From: Barnesiella sp. An55
GTDB taxonomy: Bacteria; Bacteroidota; Bacteroidia; Bacteroidales; Barnesiellaceae
Direction: 5' to 3'
DNA: 64,000 nucleotides
Assembly: GCF_002161555.1 (NCBI RefSeq)
Contig: NZ_NFHZ01000009.1
Location: forward strand, 62,001 to 126,000
Of the stretch, positions 39,966-48,224 are shown in pieces. Under the pieces are notes generated by a model. The model saw only the letters and a list, made by a program, of their open reading frames with translations. It ran no database searches and had not been told where the DNA came from. A program made the translations under genes and the position numbers. How positions within the stretch are numbered: the stretch's first letter is position 1; every line of letters starts with the position of its first letter.

Positions 39966-40931
39966 TTAAAAAGTATCGGTGATACTTACATCTCTTTTTA
40001 ACGCGATATTGGCATTCCATGGTACAATACCGGTCTTAAAAATTATTAATTGTCCTCTCTGTGAGGAGACAAATTTGGTGAATCCCGTGGGTAGCCCATT
40101 GCGGGGATCGGTCGTAATCATATAAATGGGTCGGGTGAGCGGATAATCGCCCGTAGCTATGTAGTACTGGTAAGGCTTGTAGGGATCGAAGCCCGGTGCC
40201 TTGCGCACAGCCATCACCTTGACTACGTCGGTAAACGAGGTATTGGTCGAGTCAGCCTCATTGCCAATCCAGCTGGCACCTATCACGCCTATCGCATTGG
40301 GGGTTTGTGCCACATAGTCGATAACGGCTTGATTGGATTTTTGGGCAAACAGTCCCGTATAAAGAGGTTTGCCCTGGCAGAGTGAGTCTATGGCAAAGCG
40401 CATGGAGCTGGACCCTTGGTTGTCGAACACGAAGTTGATCTTGCCCAACGACGAACCGGGATAGAGTTGATTCCAGTCGGTGACCTCGCCCGTCACAATC
40501 TTGTGCAATTGATCGACCGAGATAACGCTGTTTTTGTTCGACTTGTTCACGATGAAGGCTATAGCATCGAGAGCTATCTGCACCGTGCGCACCCGCAACT
40601 GGCGCGACTTGAACGAAGCCTCCTCCTGAGGGGTGAGTTTACGGGTAGCTATGGCCAGGCGCACACTGTCTTTCAACAACATGTTCAAGGCTTCGGCCTC
40701 ACTCACATAATAGGGTATAATCGAGGCTTTGGGATAAGCCGCCTCAAAGACCATGATCTCTTGCTCCATGATGGGCTCGAAACTCTCATCACAGCTGATG
40801 TCGATCACACCCGATGTGATGGTCTCTTTCACCTTGCGTTCGCCGGTTTCATTCTGATTTTGGCATGACGAGCACGACGAAACAAGCGCAACAATGAAAA
40901 CAATAAATGAAAATGACAGCAACTTATTCAT
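39966..40931 (-). CDS. PstS-like phosphate/oxyanion-binding lipoprotein
   Basis: A 321-residue substrate-binding protein with a signal peptide and lipobox ending at Cys20 (ALVSSC). The PstS/PBP-like pattern is visible: DISCDESFEPIMEQEIMVFEAAYP near the start, RLAIATRKLT, LDAIAFIVNKSN, DQLHKIVTGEVTDWNQL, and DNQGSSSMRFAIDSL (the Gly-Ser-Ser-Ser anion-binding turn), then PNAIGVIGASWIG. No pstCAB transporter is nearby; instead it is linked to exbB-exbD-exbD-tonB, so it may serve a signalling or outer-membrane uptake role rather than a classical ABC transporter. The ligand is not proven. Confidence 0.85.
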   Translation of the reverse strand: MNKLLSFSFIVFIVALVSSCSSCQNQNETGERKVKETITSGVIDISCDESFEPIMEQEIMVFEAAYPKASIIPYYVSEAEALNMLLKDSVRLAIATRKLTPQEEASFKSRQLRVRTVQIALDAIAFIVNKSNKNSVISVDQLHKIVTGEVTDWNQLYPGSSLGKINFVFDNQGSSSMRFAIDSLCQGKPLYTGLFAQKSNQAVIDYVAQTPNAIGVIGASWIGNEADSTNTSFTDVVKVMAVRKAPGFDPYKPYQYYIATGDYPLTRPIYMITTDPRNGLPTGFTKFVSSQRGQLIIFKTGIVPWNANIALKRDVSITDTF

Positions 40932-40944
40932 AATCCCAACCTTT

Positions 40945-41184
40945 CTATTTCATTCCCATGAACAATCTGTAACCTCTGAAAACTCCATATACGGCAAACA
41001 CGACACCCATAATATAGCGCACAATGTCGTGCAGATTGGAAAAGAAGGTGGTAAAAAGCAGCAAATAAGACATGCCCAGATAGATAGCTATCATAATCAT
41101 GCCCAGCACTACATTCATACCCAGTGGGCGGCGTTTTGTCCCGGCATCCTCTTCTTCGTCGTAACGGCCGTATTTCTCTTTCAT
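40945..41184 (-). CDS. Small membrane protein of the TonB operon
   Basis: 79 aa from the ATG at 41184 (MKEKYGRYDEEEDAG). A TTG at 41214 would extend it by ten residues. After a charged, cytoplasm-type N terminus come two hydrophobic helices (MNVVLGMIMIAIYLGMSYLLLF and YIMGVVFAVYGVFRGYRLFM). I know of no function. It lies 13 bases before the PstS-like gene and 100 bases after tonB, so it may share their transcript. A short hairpin (AATCTCT/AGAGATT, 41264-41283) sits in the gap to tonB. Confidence 0.7.
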   Translation of the reverse strand: MKEKYGRYDEEEDAGTKRRPLGMNVVLGMIMIAIYLGMSYLLLFTTFFSNLHDIVRYIMGVVFAVYGVFRGYRLFMGMK

Positions 41185-41284
41185 AAACTTGATATTTTTA
41201 TAAAATACCCGCAACCTAAAATCGTGGAGATAATAGGCTGCGAGTATTAATATTCACGAATCTCTTGGTTAAACAATCGAGAGA

Positions 41285-42103
41285 TTACAAAAGTTTAAAT
41301 ACAACGGGCAATGTGAAGTAAACCGGCACGTTGTTACCGTTTTGTTTACCGGGAATCCACTTGGGCATGCTCTTCACAACGCGAATAGCCTCTTTGTCGC
41401 AAGTGGGGTCCAAGCTACGCAACACGGTTACGTTGTCGATGGCACCGGTTTTCGATACTACGAATCGCAAGATTACACGACCCTGAATACCATTCTCCTG
41501 AGCAATAACCGGGTATTTGAGGTTATCGCGAATGAACTTCATCAGCTCGGCTTCACCACCGGGGAAGGTAGGCATCTGCTCTACTGCTTCGTAGGGTTTC
41601 TCTTCCTCTACGACGGGCTCGGCGATTACTTCCTGGAATTCGGCGATATCGATACCGTGTTCTTCGTCATTACCTTTTACGTCGGCGATAGAGATGTTTA
41701 CCTTCGACTGAGTCAACTCGTCTTGCGACTTCAACTCTTCTTCGTCAGACACCTCTTCGTCTTTCTTAATTACAGGTGCGGTGAATTTGATAGAACTCTT
41801 CAAGGGAGGGGGAGGAGGCGTTTCTACCAGGGGTTGAACCTCTTGTTTCTCGACCTCGGCCTCGGGCAGTTGCGACATTTCTACTACGGTAGAGATCTCT
41901 TCTTCAGCTTCTCCCATCTTGAAAGAATCCACAATACGGGGAAGAGCAAAGGCAAAAGCTACTACACAGATTACACCCACGGTGGACCATGTGTAACGTT
42001 TGGGCGAGTTTACCCGTAAACGGTAAGCGCCGAATGCTTTGTTTTTCCCGACAAAAACTAAGTCGCACCATTCTTTCGAAGTTAAATCTACATTCTTTGA
42101 CAT
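41285..42103 (-). CDS. tonB: Energy transducer TonB
   Basis: Carries proton-motive energy from ExbB/ExbD to TonB-dependent outer-membrane receptors. At 272 aa it has an N-terminal cytoplasmic stretch of about 37 residues, a single membrane helix (STVGVICVVAFAFALPRI), a Pro- and Glu-rich periplasmic linker (LVETPPPPPLKS, then acidic segments) and a C-terminal TonB domain with FPGGEAELMKFIRDNLKYP, GRVILRFVVSKTGAIDNVTVLRS and WIPGKQNGNNVPVYFTLPVVFKL in parts. It lies 25 bases after the second exbD. Confidence 0.95.
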   Translation of the reverse strand: MSKNVDLTSKEWCDLVFVGKNKAFGAYRLRVNSPKRYTWSTVGVICVVAFAFALPRIVDSFKMGEAEEEISTVVEMSQLPEAEVEKQEVQPLVETPPPPPLKSSIKFTAPVIKKDEEVSDEEELKSQDELTQSKVNISIADVKGNDEEHGIDIAEFQEVIAEPVVEEEKPYEAVEQMPTFPGGEAELMKFIRDNLKYPVIAQENGIQGRVILRFVVSKTGAIDNVTVLRSLDPTCDKEAIRVVKSMPKWIPGKQNGNNVPVYFTLPVVFKLL

Positions 42104-42128
42104 TTTTCTTCTCCTTTAATGTGTACTA

Positions 42129-42812
42129 TTAGTTCTTCAATGCGGTGTCTATCTGATCGGAAAGAGCACCTTTCTTCTCGTAATTCTCCATCAGGAACAG
42201 GTCACCCTCGGTCATATCGACGATAGCATAACGGCCAATATCGCAAATAATCATTTCGTCGAGGGCATCGATAAGGTTGCGGTACGAAGCGCCGTTTTTA
42301 CCGTTCTCGTCGGCCAGTTTAGCCTTGATCATGACCACAGGCGAACCTTTGGTTTTCTTGGCTTCGGATACCAGCGAGTCGTAGGCTACTTCGTCGATTT
42401 CTTTTCTCTTTTTACGTTCCTTCAAGTCTTTCACCTTGTTGACAACTGTTTTGTTGCGCTCAAGGAGGAGGGCTCTCAAACCATCTGCTCCATAAGACGA
42501 TTCAACCAGCGAGGTATAATCTTCGTACTTGGGTTGTCCCAGGTAGTAGAATACCCGGTCGTTGTCGCCCAGCAGGATGGTTATAGCCTCTGATTCCTTC
42601 ACCTTATTTTGCTCTTCTTCAGGCACCTTGTCGTTGGTAGGCATACTGATCTCCATTGTCTGGGGTTTGCTCAACGTCGTACAGAACATGAAGAAGGTGA
42701 TCAAAAGCATGTTCATATCAACCATGGGAGTAAAGTCCACATGGATTTTCATTTTTTTCTGTTGTCCTTTCTTCCCGCCTTTACCCGAGTCTTTTACTTC
42801 TACTTCTGCCAT
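42129..42812 (-). CDS. exbD: ExbD/TolR-family biopolymer transport protein (second copy)
   Basis: A 227-residue stator-type partner of ExbB. A short cytoplasmic Lys-rich N terminus precedes the single membrane helix with the conserved aspartate (HVDFTPMVDMNMLLITFFMF). The periplasmic part is longer than in E. coli ExbD (141 aa) and has a Lys/Glu-rich middle (KVKDLKERKKRKEIDEVAYDS). It lies 21 bases after the first exbD and differs clearly from it, so this is a paralogous pair rather than a recent duplication. Confidence 0.93.
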   Translation of the reverse strand: MAEVEVKDSGKGGKKGQQKKMKIHVDFTPMVDMNMLLITFFMFCTTLSKPQTMEISMPTNDKVPEEEQNKVKESEAITILLGDNDRVFYYLGQPKYEDYTSLVESSYGADGLRALLLERNKTVVNKVKDLKERKKRKEIDEVAYDSLVSEAKKTKGSPVVMIKAKLADENGKNGASYRNLIDALDEMIICDIGRYAIVDMTEGDLFLMENYEKKGALSDQIDTALKN

Positions 42813-42833
42813 AATTCAATTCCTTTCATGACT

Positions 42834-43451
42834 TTAGTTATTTTCTTCTTCTGCGGGTAAACTCTTCAATGAAGTAAGCAGATTGTAACGGTTTTCCTTG
42901 ATGTCCTGCAGCGAACTCATCACGTTTTTAATCTTGTCATAGGGGGTCGATTGGTCGGCCTTGATGGCAATCTTCAAATCGGGATTTGTTTTGCGTGCAG
43001 CGCGCACCCATTCCTTAAACTCGTTGTTGGTACTGTCGCAGGGGATACCGTAGTTTTTGAGGGTTTGATCCTGGATATCGGATTTCAAATCGAGGAAACC
43101 CGGCATCTGTTTGATAGGTACACCAAACGAGTTTGCCAATCTGAACTTATTTATTTGCTCGGGAGTAAACTTGACTCCGTACATACTACTCATTGCATTC
43201 AATACATTCACCCTATCCTCTTGTTTGTCGAGACTGATAAAGATTTTCCCGGACGGTTCAACCAAAACCTGCAAAACGTTGATTTCGGGGATTTTGATTT
43301 CGGATACCGAAGAGGGGGTACTCACTTGTACAGGCTCTTTCTGAACGAAGGTCGATGTCAGCATGAAGAAAGTAAGCAGAAGCACGGTAACGTCACTCAT
43401 CGCGGTCATATCGATGAGCGTACTCTTCTTTTTTACTTTTACTTTAGCCAT
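42834..43451 (-). CDS. exbD: ExbD/TolR-family biopolymer transport protein (first copy)
   Basis: 205 aa. The membrane helix carries the proton-accepting aspartate in STLIDMTAMSDVTVLLLTFFML. The periplasmic region includes SVSEIKIPEINVLQVLVEPSGKIFISLDKQED and a C-terminal KIAIKADQSTPYDKIKNVMSSLQD segment, the usual ExbD domain. It lies 27 bases after exbB. In the ExbB5/ExbD2 architecture two ExbD chains sit in the ExbB pore, so two different genes may allow a heterodimer; that is inference. Confidence 0.94.
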   Translation of the reverse strand: MAKVKVKKKSTLIDMTAMSDVTVLLLTFFMLTSTFVQKEPVQVSTPSSVSEIKIPEINVLQVLVEPSGKIFISLDKQEDRVNVLNAMSSMYGVKFTPEQINKFRLANSFGVPIKQMPGFLDLKSDIQDQTLKNYGIPCDSTNNEFKEWVRAARKTNPDLKIAIKADQSTPYDKIKNVMSSLQDIKENRYNLLTSLKSLPAEEENN

Positions 43452-43478
43452 ATAATGGTCCTTTCGATTTTATGCCGA

Positions 43479-44288
43479 TTACTTGTGAGTAGCAGCGAAT
43501 GTGTTAACAATGCAGAAACCTACCTCGTCAATAGCGTAGGTAATGTTATCGATTCTGTTAGAGAAATAGTTATACGAAATTACAGCGAGTGCACCAGTTG
43601 CGATACCGAAGGCCGTGTTTACAAGGGCCTCAGAAATACCAGTTGACAGGGCAACCGAGTCAGGAGCACCGGCAGTAGCCAGAGCCTGGAACGATTTGAT
43701 CATACCCAACACAGTACCGAGAAGTCCGACCAGAGTACCCAGCGTCGTCATGGTTGCTACGATAGGCAAGTTCTGTTGCATGGCAGGCATTTCGAGAGCA
43801 GCAGCCTCTTCGAGTTGTTTTTGGATAGCTTCGATTTTTTGTTCTTTCGACATGGTCTCGTCGTTTTCAACTTCGCCGTAGCGGATGAGAGCCGAAGCAA
43901 CTACGCTGGCTACCGTACCACGTTGTTTTTCGCAGAGAGCTTGAGCACCGGCGATATCGCCTTTTTCCAAAGCAGCTTTTACAGCGGCAACGAATTTGTT
44001 GACACTACCTTTACCTTTCACACTCAACATAGCGATGAAACGCTCTACCGACAGAACGATTACCGTCAACAGCAAAGTTTGCAGAATAGGTACGATGAAA
44101 CCACCTTTATAGATTGTACCCAGCAGATTCAGAGGGTGTCCCCCCTCGGGATCGTTACCCTCAAAGTTTGCAGGAGAACCAAGTACTTGGGTGAATACCA
44201 CCAAAGCGATGATAAAACAGATAATGATTACAATAAATGCGTTTTTTATACCGCGCACTTTGTTCTTTTTAGCTTTTTTAGCTTCCAT
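43479..44288 (-). CDS. exbB: MotA/TolQ/ExbB proton channel protein
   Basis: Membrane component that turns the proton gradient into movement of the ExbD/TonB complex. 269 aa; three expected membrane helices (KNAFIVIIICFIIALVVFTQVLG, GGFIVPILQTLLLTVIVLSVERFIAM, and the pair near the C terminus). The family motif TMTTLGTLVGLLGTVLGMIKSF is clear. It is the first gene of the operon and is preceded by an ideal Bacteroidales promoter at 44428-44458. Confidence 0.95.
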   Translation of the reverse strand: MEAKKAKKNKVRGIKNAFIVIIICFIIALVVFTQVLGSPANFEGNDPEGGHPLNLLGTIYKGGFIVPILQTLLLTVIVLSVERFIAMLSVKGKGSVNKFVAAVKAALEKGDIAGAQALCEKQRGTVASVVASALIRYGEVENDETMSKEQKIEAIQKQLEEAAALEMPAMQQNLPIVATMTTLGTLVGLLGTVLGMIKSFQALATAGAPDSVALSTGISEALVNTAFGIATGALAVISYNYFSNRIDNITYAIDEVGFCIVNTFAATHK

Positions 44289-44427
44289 AATTAAATAAAA
44301 TCTAAGTGTTTGTATTAGTGTTTTTTAATTCAGTTCTATCCTTTCTATTTCACCCTCCATACTTGATGCAATCAAGACTTTCGCCTTGTTGCAACCGGGT
44401 CTCATTCTTATAAAACGTATTTACTCC

Positions 44428-44458
44428 CAAATTTATTATATGGCAGAATTGTCGCAAA
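44428..44458 (-). promoter_or_regulatory. Promoter of the exbB-exbD-exbD-tonB operon
   Basis: On the minus strand, TTTG (44455-44458), exactly 19 bases, then TAAATTTG (44428-44435). Both boxes match the Bacteroidales consensus exactly. Transcription would start near 44421, giving a 5' leader of about 130 bases before exbB. Confidence 0.8.
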
Positions 44459-44864
44459 CCGGCGAAACCTCCTACCTACGCTCACTTTGCTCCCTTCTCC
44501 ACATTCGTGCGTCAAATGTAGCACATTATTTTCAGACAAAAAAATAATTCCTTTTTTTTTTCTGTATCATATATTTCTCTCCAGCTCATACTGCAAAGCC
44601 GAATCGACGTTTTTTTTCACGTTTTTTCCTTGCTCTTTTCAACCCGGGCACAGCAATCGAACGATTGGCGGTTTTCTAAAAAAACTCGTCCCATTTTATC
44701 CGGGAGAAAGGCAGGTCGATCTTCTCTAAAAACAGTTTTTCCAGGAAAGAGACAGGTCCTCATCGGGCTCTCTTTTATGATTCACCCCCATCAGAAGGCA
44801 AAAAACCGGCGTCACCTCTTTAAAAAATGGGGGTAACATTCTATCGAATACCGAAAAAGAATTG
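44459..44864. other. Gene-free region between the exb and nqr operons
   Basis: No supported gene in about 400 bases. It contains A/T tracts (44520-44560) and, at 44702-44776, two imperfectly similar units that share the word GGCAGGTC/GACAGGTC, each with a short stem (GAGAA/TTCTC; AAAGAG/CTCTTT), separated by AAAAACAGTTTTT. I cannot assign a function. Confidence 0.5.
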
Positions 44865-44872
44865 TAATTTTG
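44865..44872 (+). promoter_or_regulatory. -7 box of the nqr operon promoter
   Basis: TAATTTTG fits TAnnTTTG and lies 26 bases before the chosen nqrA ATG. No TTTG was found at the expected -33 distance, so only the -7 element is supported. Confidence 0.5.
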
Positions 44873-44898
44873 CGGCAAAATTCATTTTCTACATCAAT

Positions 44899-46248
44899 AT
44901 GGATCATGTAGTCAAAATCAAGAAAGGGCTCGACATTCAGCTGGAAGGCGCTCCTGCCCTTGAAATATCCAACGCGACAGAGAGTCAACTATACGCCATC
45001 ATCCCCGATGATTTTACGGACCTCACGCCCAAAGTCGATGTAAAACCGGGCGACAAGGTCCTGGCCGGATCGCCCGTCATGCACGACAAGACTCTCACCG
45101 ACGTTGTAGTGACCTCGCCGGTAAGCGGCGAAGTCGTCGCCGTAGAACGCGGCGAACGGCGCAAGGTAATGAAGATAACCATCCGTCCCGATGCCAAGCA
45201 AGAGTTTGTTGAGTTTGGAAAAGCCGAGCCCGATACGATGCAGGCCAGCGACTTGAAAGCGCTGCTGCTGAAGTCGGGCACGTTTGCATTTATCAAGCAA
45301 CGTCCCTACGACATCATTGCCAACCCCGACACGACTCCGCGCGACATCTTCGTCACGGCATTCGACTCGGCTCCCTTGGCTCCCGACTATGCATTTGTGC
45401 TCAAAGACGAGATGACCTATCTCGAGACCGGATTGAAAGCTTTGTCCAAACTCACCCCGGGCAAAGTCTATGTAGGGGTATCGAAACGGTCGCCAGTGCC
45501 GGTCAAGCATGGCGAAGTCGTCGTCTTCGACGGGCCTCACCCGGCCGGCAACGTGGGGGTACAGATCAACCACATCGCACCCATTAACAAAGGAGAGATC
45601 GTGTGGACCATCAATGCCCTCGACCTCGTGTTCATCGGGCGGTTGCTCGAGAAGGGACATGTCGATTTCTCACGGCTGGTGGCTGTCACCGGCTCGGAGG
45701 TAACCAAACCCCATTATGTGCGCACTTGTGCCGGAGCCTCCATTGCCTCGATTACCCAGGGGCTGATCAAACCGGCCGACTATGAGCGCCGATACATCAG
45801 CGGCAACGTGCTTACGGGTGTGAACGCGGGTGCCGACGGATATCTGGGAGCCAAGCAGGCCCAAGTGACGGTAATCCCCGAAGGCAACAACTGCAACGAG
45901 TTCATGGGCTGGGCATCGCTCAATCCCCACAAATACAGCATGAGCCACTCCTACTTCTCGTGGCTGCTGGGCAAGAAACGGCGCTATGCCATCGATGCCC
46001 GGGTGAGAGGCGGCGAACGGGCCATCATCATGTCCGACGAGTATGACCGGGTATTCCCCATGGACATCTATCCCGAATATCTCATCAAGGCCATCCTGGC
46101 ATTCGACATCGACAAGATGGAGAATCTGGGCATCTACGAGGTAGCCCCCGAGGATTTTGCCCTCTGCGAGTTTGTCGATACCTCGAAACTCGAGCTGCAA
46201 AAGATCGTGCGCAACGGCCTCGACCGGCTTATGAAAGAGATGAACTAA
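44899..46248 (+). CDS. nqrA: Na+-translocating NADH:quinone reductase subunit A
   Basis: Peripheral cytoplasmic subunit of the sodium-pumping NADH:ubiquinone/menaquinone reductase, 449 aa. I start at the ATG at 44899 (MDHVVKIKKGLDIQLEGAP), which matches the family start; a longer in-frame start at 44827 would place the -7 promoter box inside the gene. Characteristic parts are KIKKGLDIQLEGAP, SPVSGEVVAVERGERRKVMKI, HPAGNVGVQINHIAPI and the C-terminal MDIYPEYLIKAILAFDIDKMENLGIYEVAPEDFALCEFVDTSK (in parts). It is the first gene of nqrABCDEF. Confidence 0.97.
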   Translation: MDHVVKIKKGLDIQLEGAPALEISNATESQLYAIIPDDFTDLTPKVDVKPGDKVLAGSPVMHDKTLTDVVVTSPVSGEVVAVERGERRKVMKITIRPDAKQEFVEFGKAEPDTMQASDLKALLLKSGTFAFIKQRPYDIIANPDTTPRDIFVTAFDSAPLAPDYAFVLKDEMTYLETGLKALSKLTPGKVYVGVSKRSPVPVKHGEVVVFDGPHPAGNVGVQINHIAPINKGEIVWTINALDLVFIGRLLEKGHVDFSRLVAVTGSEVTKPHYVRTCAGASIASITQGLIKPADYERRYISGNVLTGVNAGADGYLGAKQAQVTVIPEGNNCNEFMGWASLNPHKYSMSHSYFSWLLGKKRRYAIDARVRGGERAIIMSDEYDRVFPMDIYPEYLIKAILAFDIDKMENLGIYEVAPEDFALCEFVDTSKLELQKIVRNGLDRLMKEMN

Positions 46249-46279
46249 GAAACAATAACCAACTTAATACAAAACGACT

Positions 46280-47500
46280 TTGAAAGCTTTAAAGAATTAT
46301 ATAGACAAAATCAAACCCCACTTCGAACCGGGCGGGAAATTGTCTATGTTCCAATCGGTATTCGAAGGGTTTGAATCATTCCTCTTTGTACCTAACACCA
46401 CATCGCGTTCGGGAGTACACATTCACGACAGCATAGACTCCAAGCGCACGATGACGGTCGTTATCGTCGCCCTGCTGCCGGCCCTGCTCTTCGGCATGTA
46501 CAATGTGGGCTACCAGCACTACCTGGCCATTGGCGAGCTGGCACAGACCTCGTTCTGGTCGGTCTTCCTCTTCGGCTTCCTGGCCGTGCTGCCCAAAATC
46601 GTGGTATCGTATGTGGTAGGTTTGGGCATCGAGTTCACCGCAGCTCAACTCCGCCATCACGAAATCCAGGAGGGATTCCTCGTATCGGGTATGCTCATCC
46701 CCATGATTGTGCCGGTCGATACCCCCTTGTGGATGATTGCCGTGGCTACGGCATTTGCCGTCATCTTTGCCAAAGAGGTATTTGGCGGTACGGGTATGAA
46801 CATCTTCAACATTGCCCTGGTAACACGGGCCTTCCTCTTCTTTGCCTACCCCTCCAAGATGTCGGGCGACGAGGTATTCGTTCGCACGGGCGACACCTTC
46901 GGGCTGGGCGCCGGGCAGCTTGTCGAAGGCTTCTCGGGTGCTACCCCGCTGGGACAGGCTGCCACCCATGCCGGCGGCGGAGCCTTGCAACTCACCGATA
47001 TCCTGGGCAACCCGCTCTCGCTGCACGACATGTTCTTCGGGTTCATCCCCGGCTCCATTGGCGAGACCTCGACATTGGCCATCCTCATCGGCGCCGTCAT
47101 TCTGCTGGCAACAGGCATTGCCAGTTGGCGGGTCATGCTCTCGGTATTCGCCGGAGGCATTGTCATGAGTCTCATCTGCAACTGGTTTGCCAACCCCGGC
47201 ATCTATCCGGCCGCACAACTCTCGCCCATCACTCAGATATGCCTGGGCGGATTTGCCTTCGCTGCCGTATTCATGGCTACCGACCCGGTAACCGGTGCAC
47301 GCACCAATACGGGTAAATACATATTCGGTTTTCTGGTAGGTGTACTGGCCATCCTCATCCGGGTGTTCAACAGCGGATACCCCGAAGGTGCCATGCTGGC
47401 CGTGCTGCTCATGAACGCTTTTGCTCCGCTCATCGACTACTTCGTGGTCGAGGCCAATATACGCCACCGTCTCAAACGAGCCAAAAACTTGACAAAATAG
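46280..47500 (+). CDS. nqrB: Na+-NQR subunit B
   Basis: Main membrane subunit that carries covalent FMN and forms part of the sodium pathway. About ten helices, 406 aa. The FMN-acceptor motif is intact in GFSGATPLGQAA (Thr in SGAT). The start is a TTG at 46280 giving MKALKNYIDKIKPHFEPGG; this aligns with the family N terminus (short amphipathic helix followed by HFEPGGK), whereas the next ATG would remove it, so I accept the rare start codon. It lies 31 bases after nqrA and 10 before nqrC. Confidence 0.96.
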   Translation: MKALKNYIDKIKPHFEPGGKLSMFQSVFEGFESFLFVPNTTSRSGVHIHDSIDSKRTMTVVIVALLPALLFGMYNVGYQHYLAIGELAQTSFWSVFLFGFLAVLPKIVVSYVVGLGIEFTAAQLRHHEIQEGFLVSGMLIPMIVPVDTPLWMIAVATAFAVIFAKEVFGGTGMNIFNIALVTRAFLFFAYPSKMSGDEVFVRTGDTFGLGAGQLVEGFSGATPLGQAATHAGGGALQLTDILGNPLSLHDMFFGFIPGSIGETSTLAILIGAVILLATGIASWRVMLSVFAGGIVMSLICNWFANPGIYPAAQLSPITQICLGGFAFAAVFMATDPVTGARTNTGKYIFGFLVGVLAILIRVFNSGYPEGAMLAVLLMNAFAPLIDYFVVEANIRHRLKRAKNLTK

Positions 47501-47510
47501 AATTACAGCT

Positions 47511-48221
47511 ATGAACAAACAAGGTAATACATACACACTCATCTACACCGCGGTGATGGTTATCGTCGTAGCCTTCATCCTGGCCTTTGCCGCCATCGGC
47601 CTCAAACCGGCCCAGGAGAAGAACATCGCTATCGACAAGATGAGCCAGATACTCAACTCGGTAAATATCACATCGACTCCCGAGGATGCTCAGGAGCTGT
47701 ACAACAAATACATCGACGACTCGTTTGTGGTCGATGCCAACGGCCAGCTGGTCAAGGGCGAATCGTTCTCGATGAACATCGCCGACCAACTGAAACTGCC
47801 CGAGAACCAACGCACGCTGCCCATATTCATCTGCACCGACGACTCGGGTTCGCCCAAGTACATCATCCCCCTGTCGGGAAGCGGTCTGTGGGGCCCCATC
47901 TGGGGATACATCTCGATCGAGAACGACGGCAACACGGTTTATGGCGCCTTCTTTGCCCACCAGGGTGAGACTCCGGGTCTGGGTGCCGAAATCGAGAAGC
48001 CTCAGTTCCAGAAACAGTTCCAAGGCAAGCACTTCTTCATCGACGGTGCCTTCACCTCGATTGCCGTACAGAAGGCTGGCCAGAAACCGCAAAACGGAGC
48101 CGACTATGTCGATGCCGTATCGGGAGGTACCATCACGAGCAAAGGGGTACAAAACATGTTGCAGAACTGCGTGAAACCCTATGCACAATTTTTAGAATCG
48201 CTCAATTCAAAGAATATATAA
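47511..48221 (+). CDS. nqrC: Na+-NQR subunit C (FMN-binding)
   Basis: Periplasm-facing subunit with one N-terminal membrane helix (YTAVMVIVVAFILAFAAIGL) and an FMN_bind domain; 236 aa. The covalent flavin motif, normally DxxSGAT, reads DAVSGGTITSKGVQ at about residue 201: the acceptor Thr is kept but Ala is replaced by Gly. The preceding GLWGPIWGYISI and PGLGAEI segments are typical. Attachment needs an ApbE-type FMN transferase, which is not in this window. Confidence 0.95.
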   Translation: MNKQGNTYTLIYTAVMVIVVAFILAFAAIGLKPAQEKNIAIDKMSQILNSVNITSTPEDAQELYNKYIDDSFVVDANGQLVKGESFSMNIADQLKLPENQRTLPIFICTDDSGSPKYIIPLSGSGLWGPIWGYISIENDGNTVYGAFFAHQGETPGLGAEIEKPQFQKQFQGKHFFIDGAFTSIAVQKAGQKPQNGADYVDAVSGGTITSKGVQNMLQNCVKPYAQFLESLNSKNI

Positions 48222-48224
48222 GCC

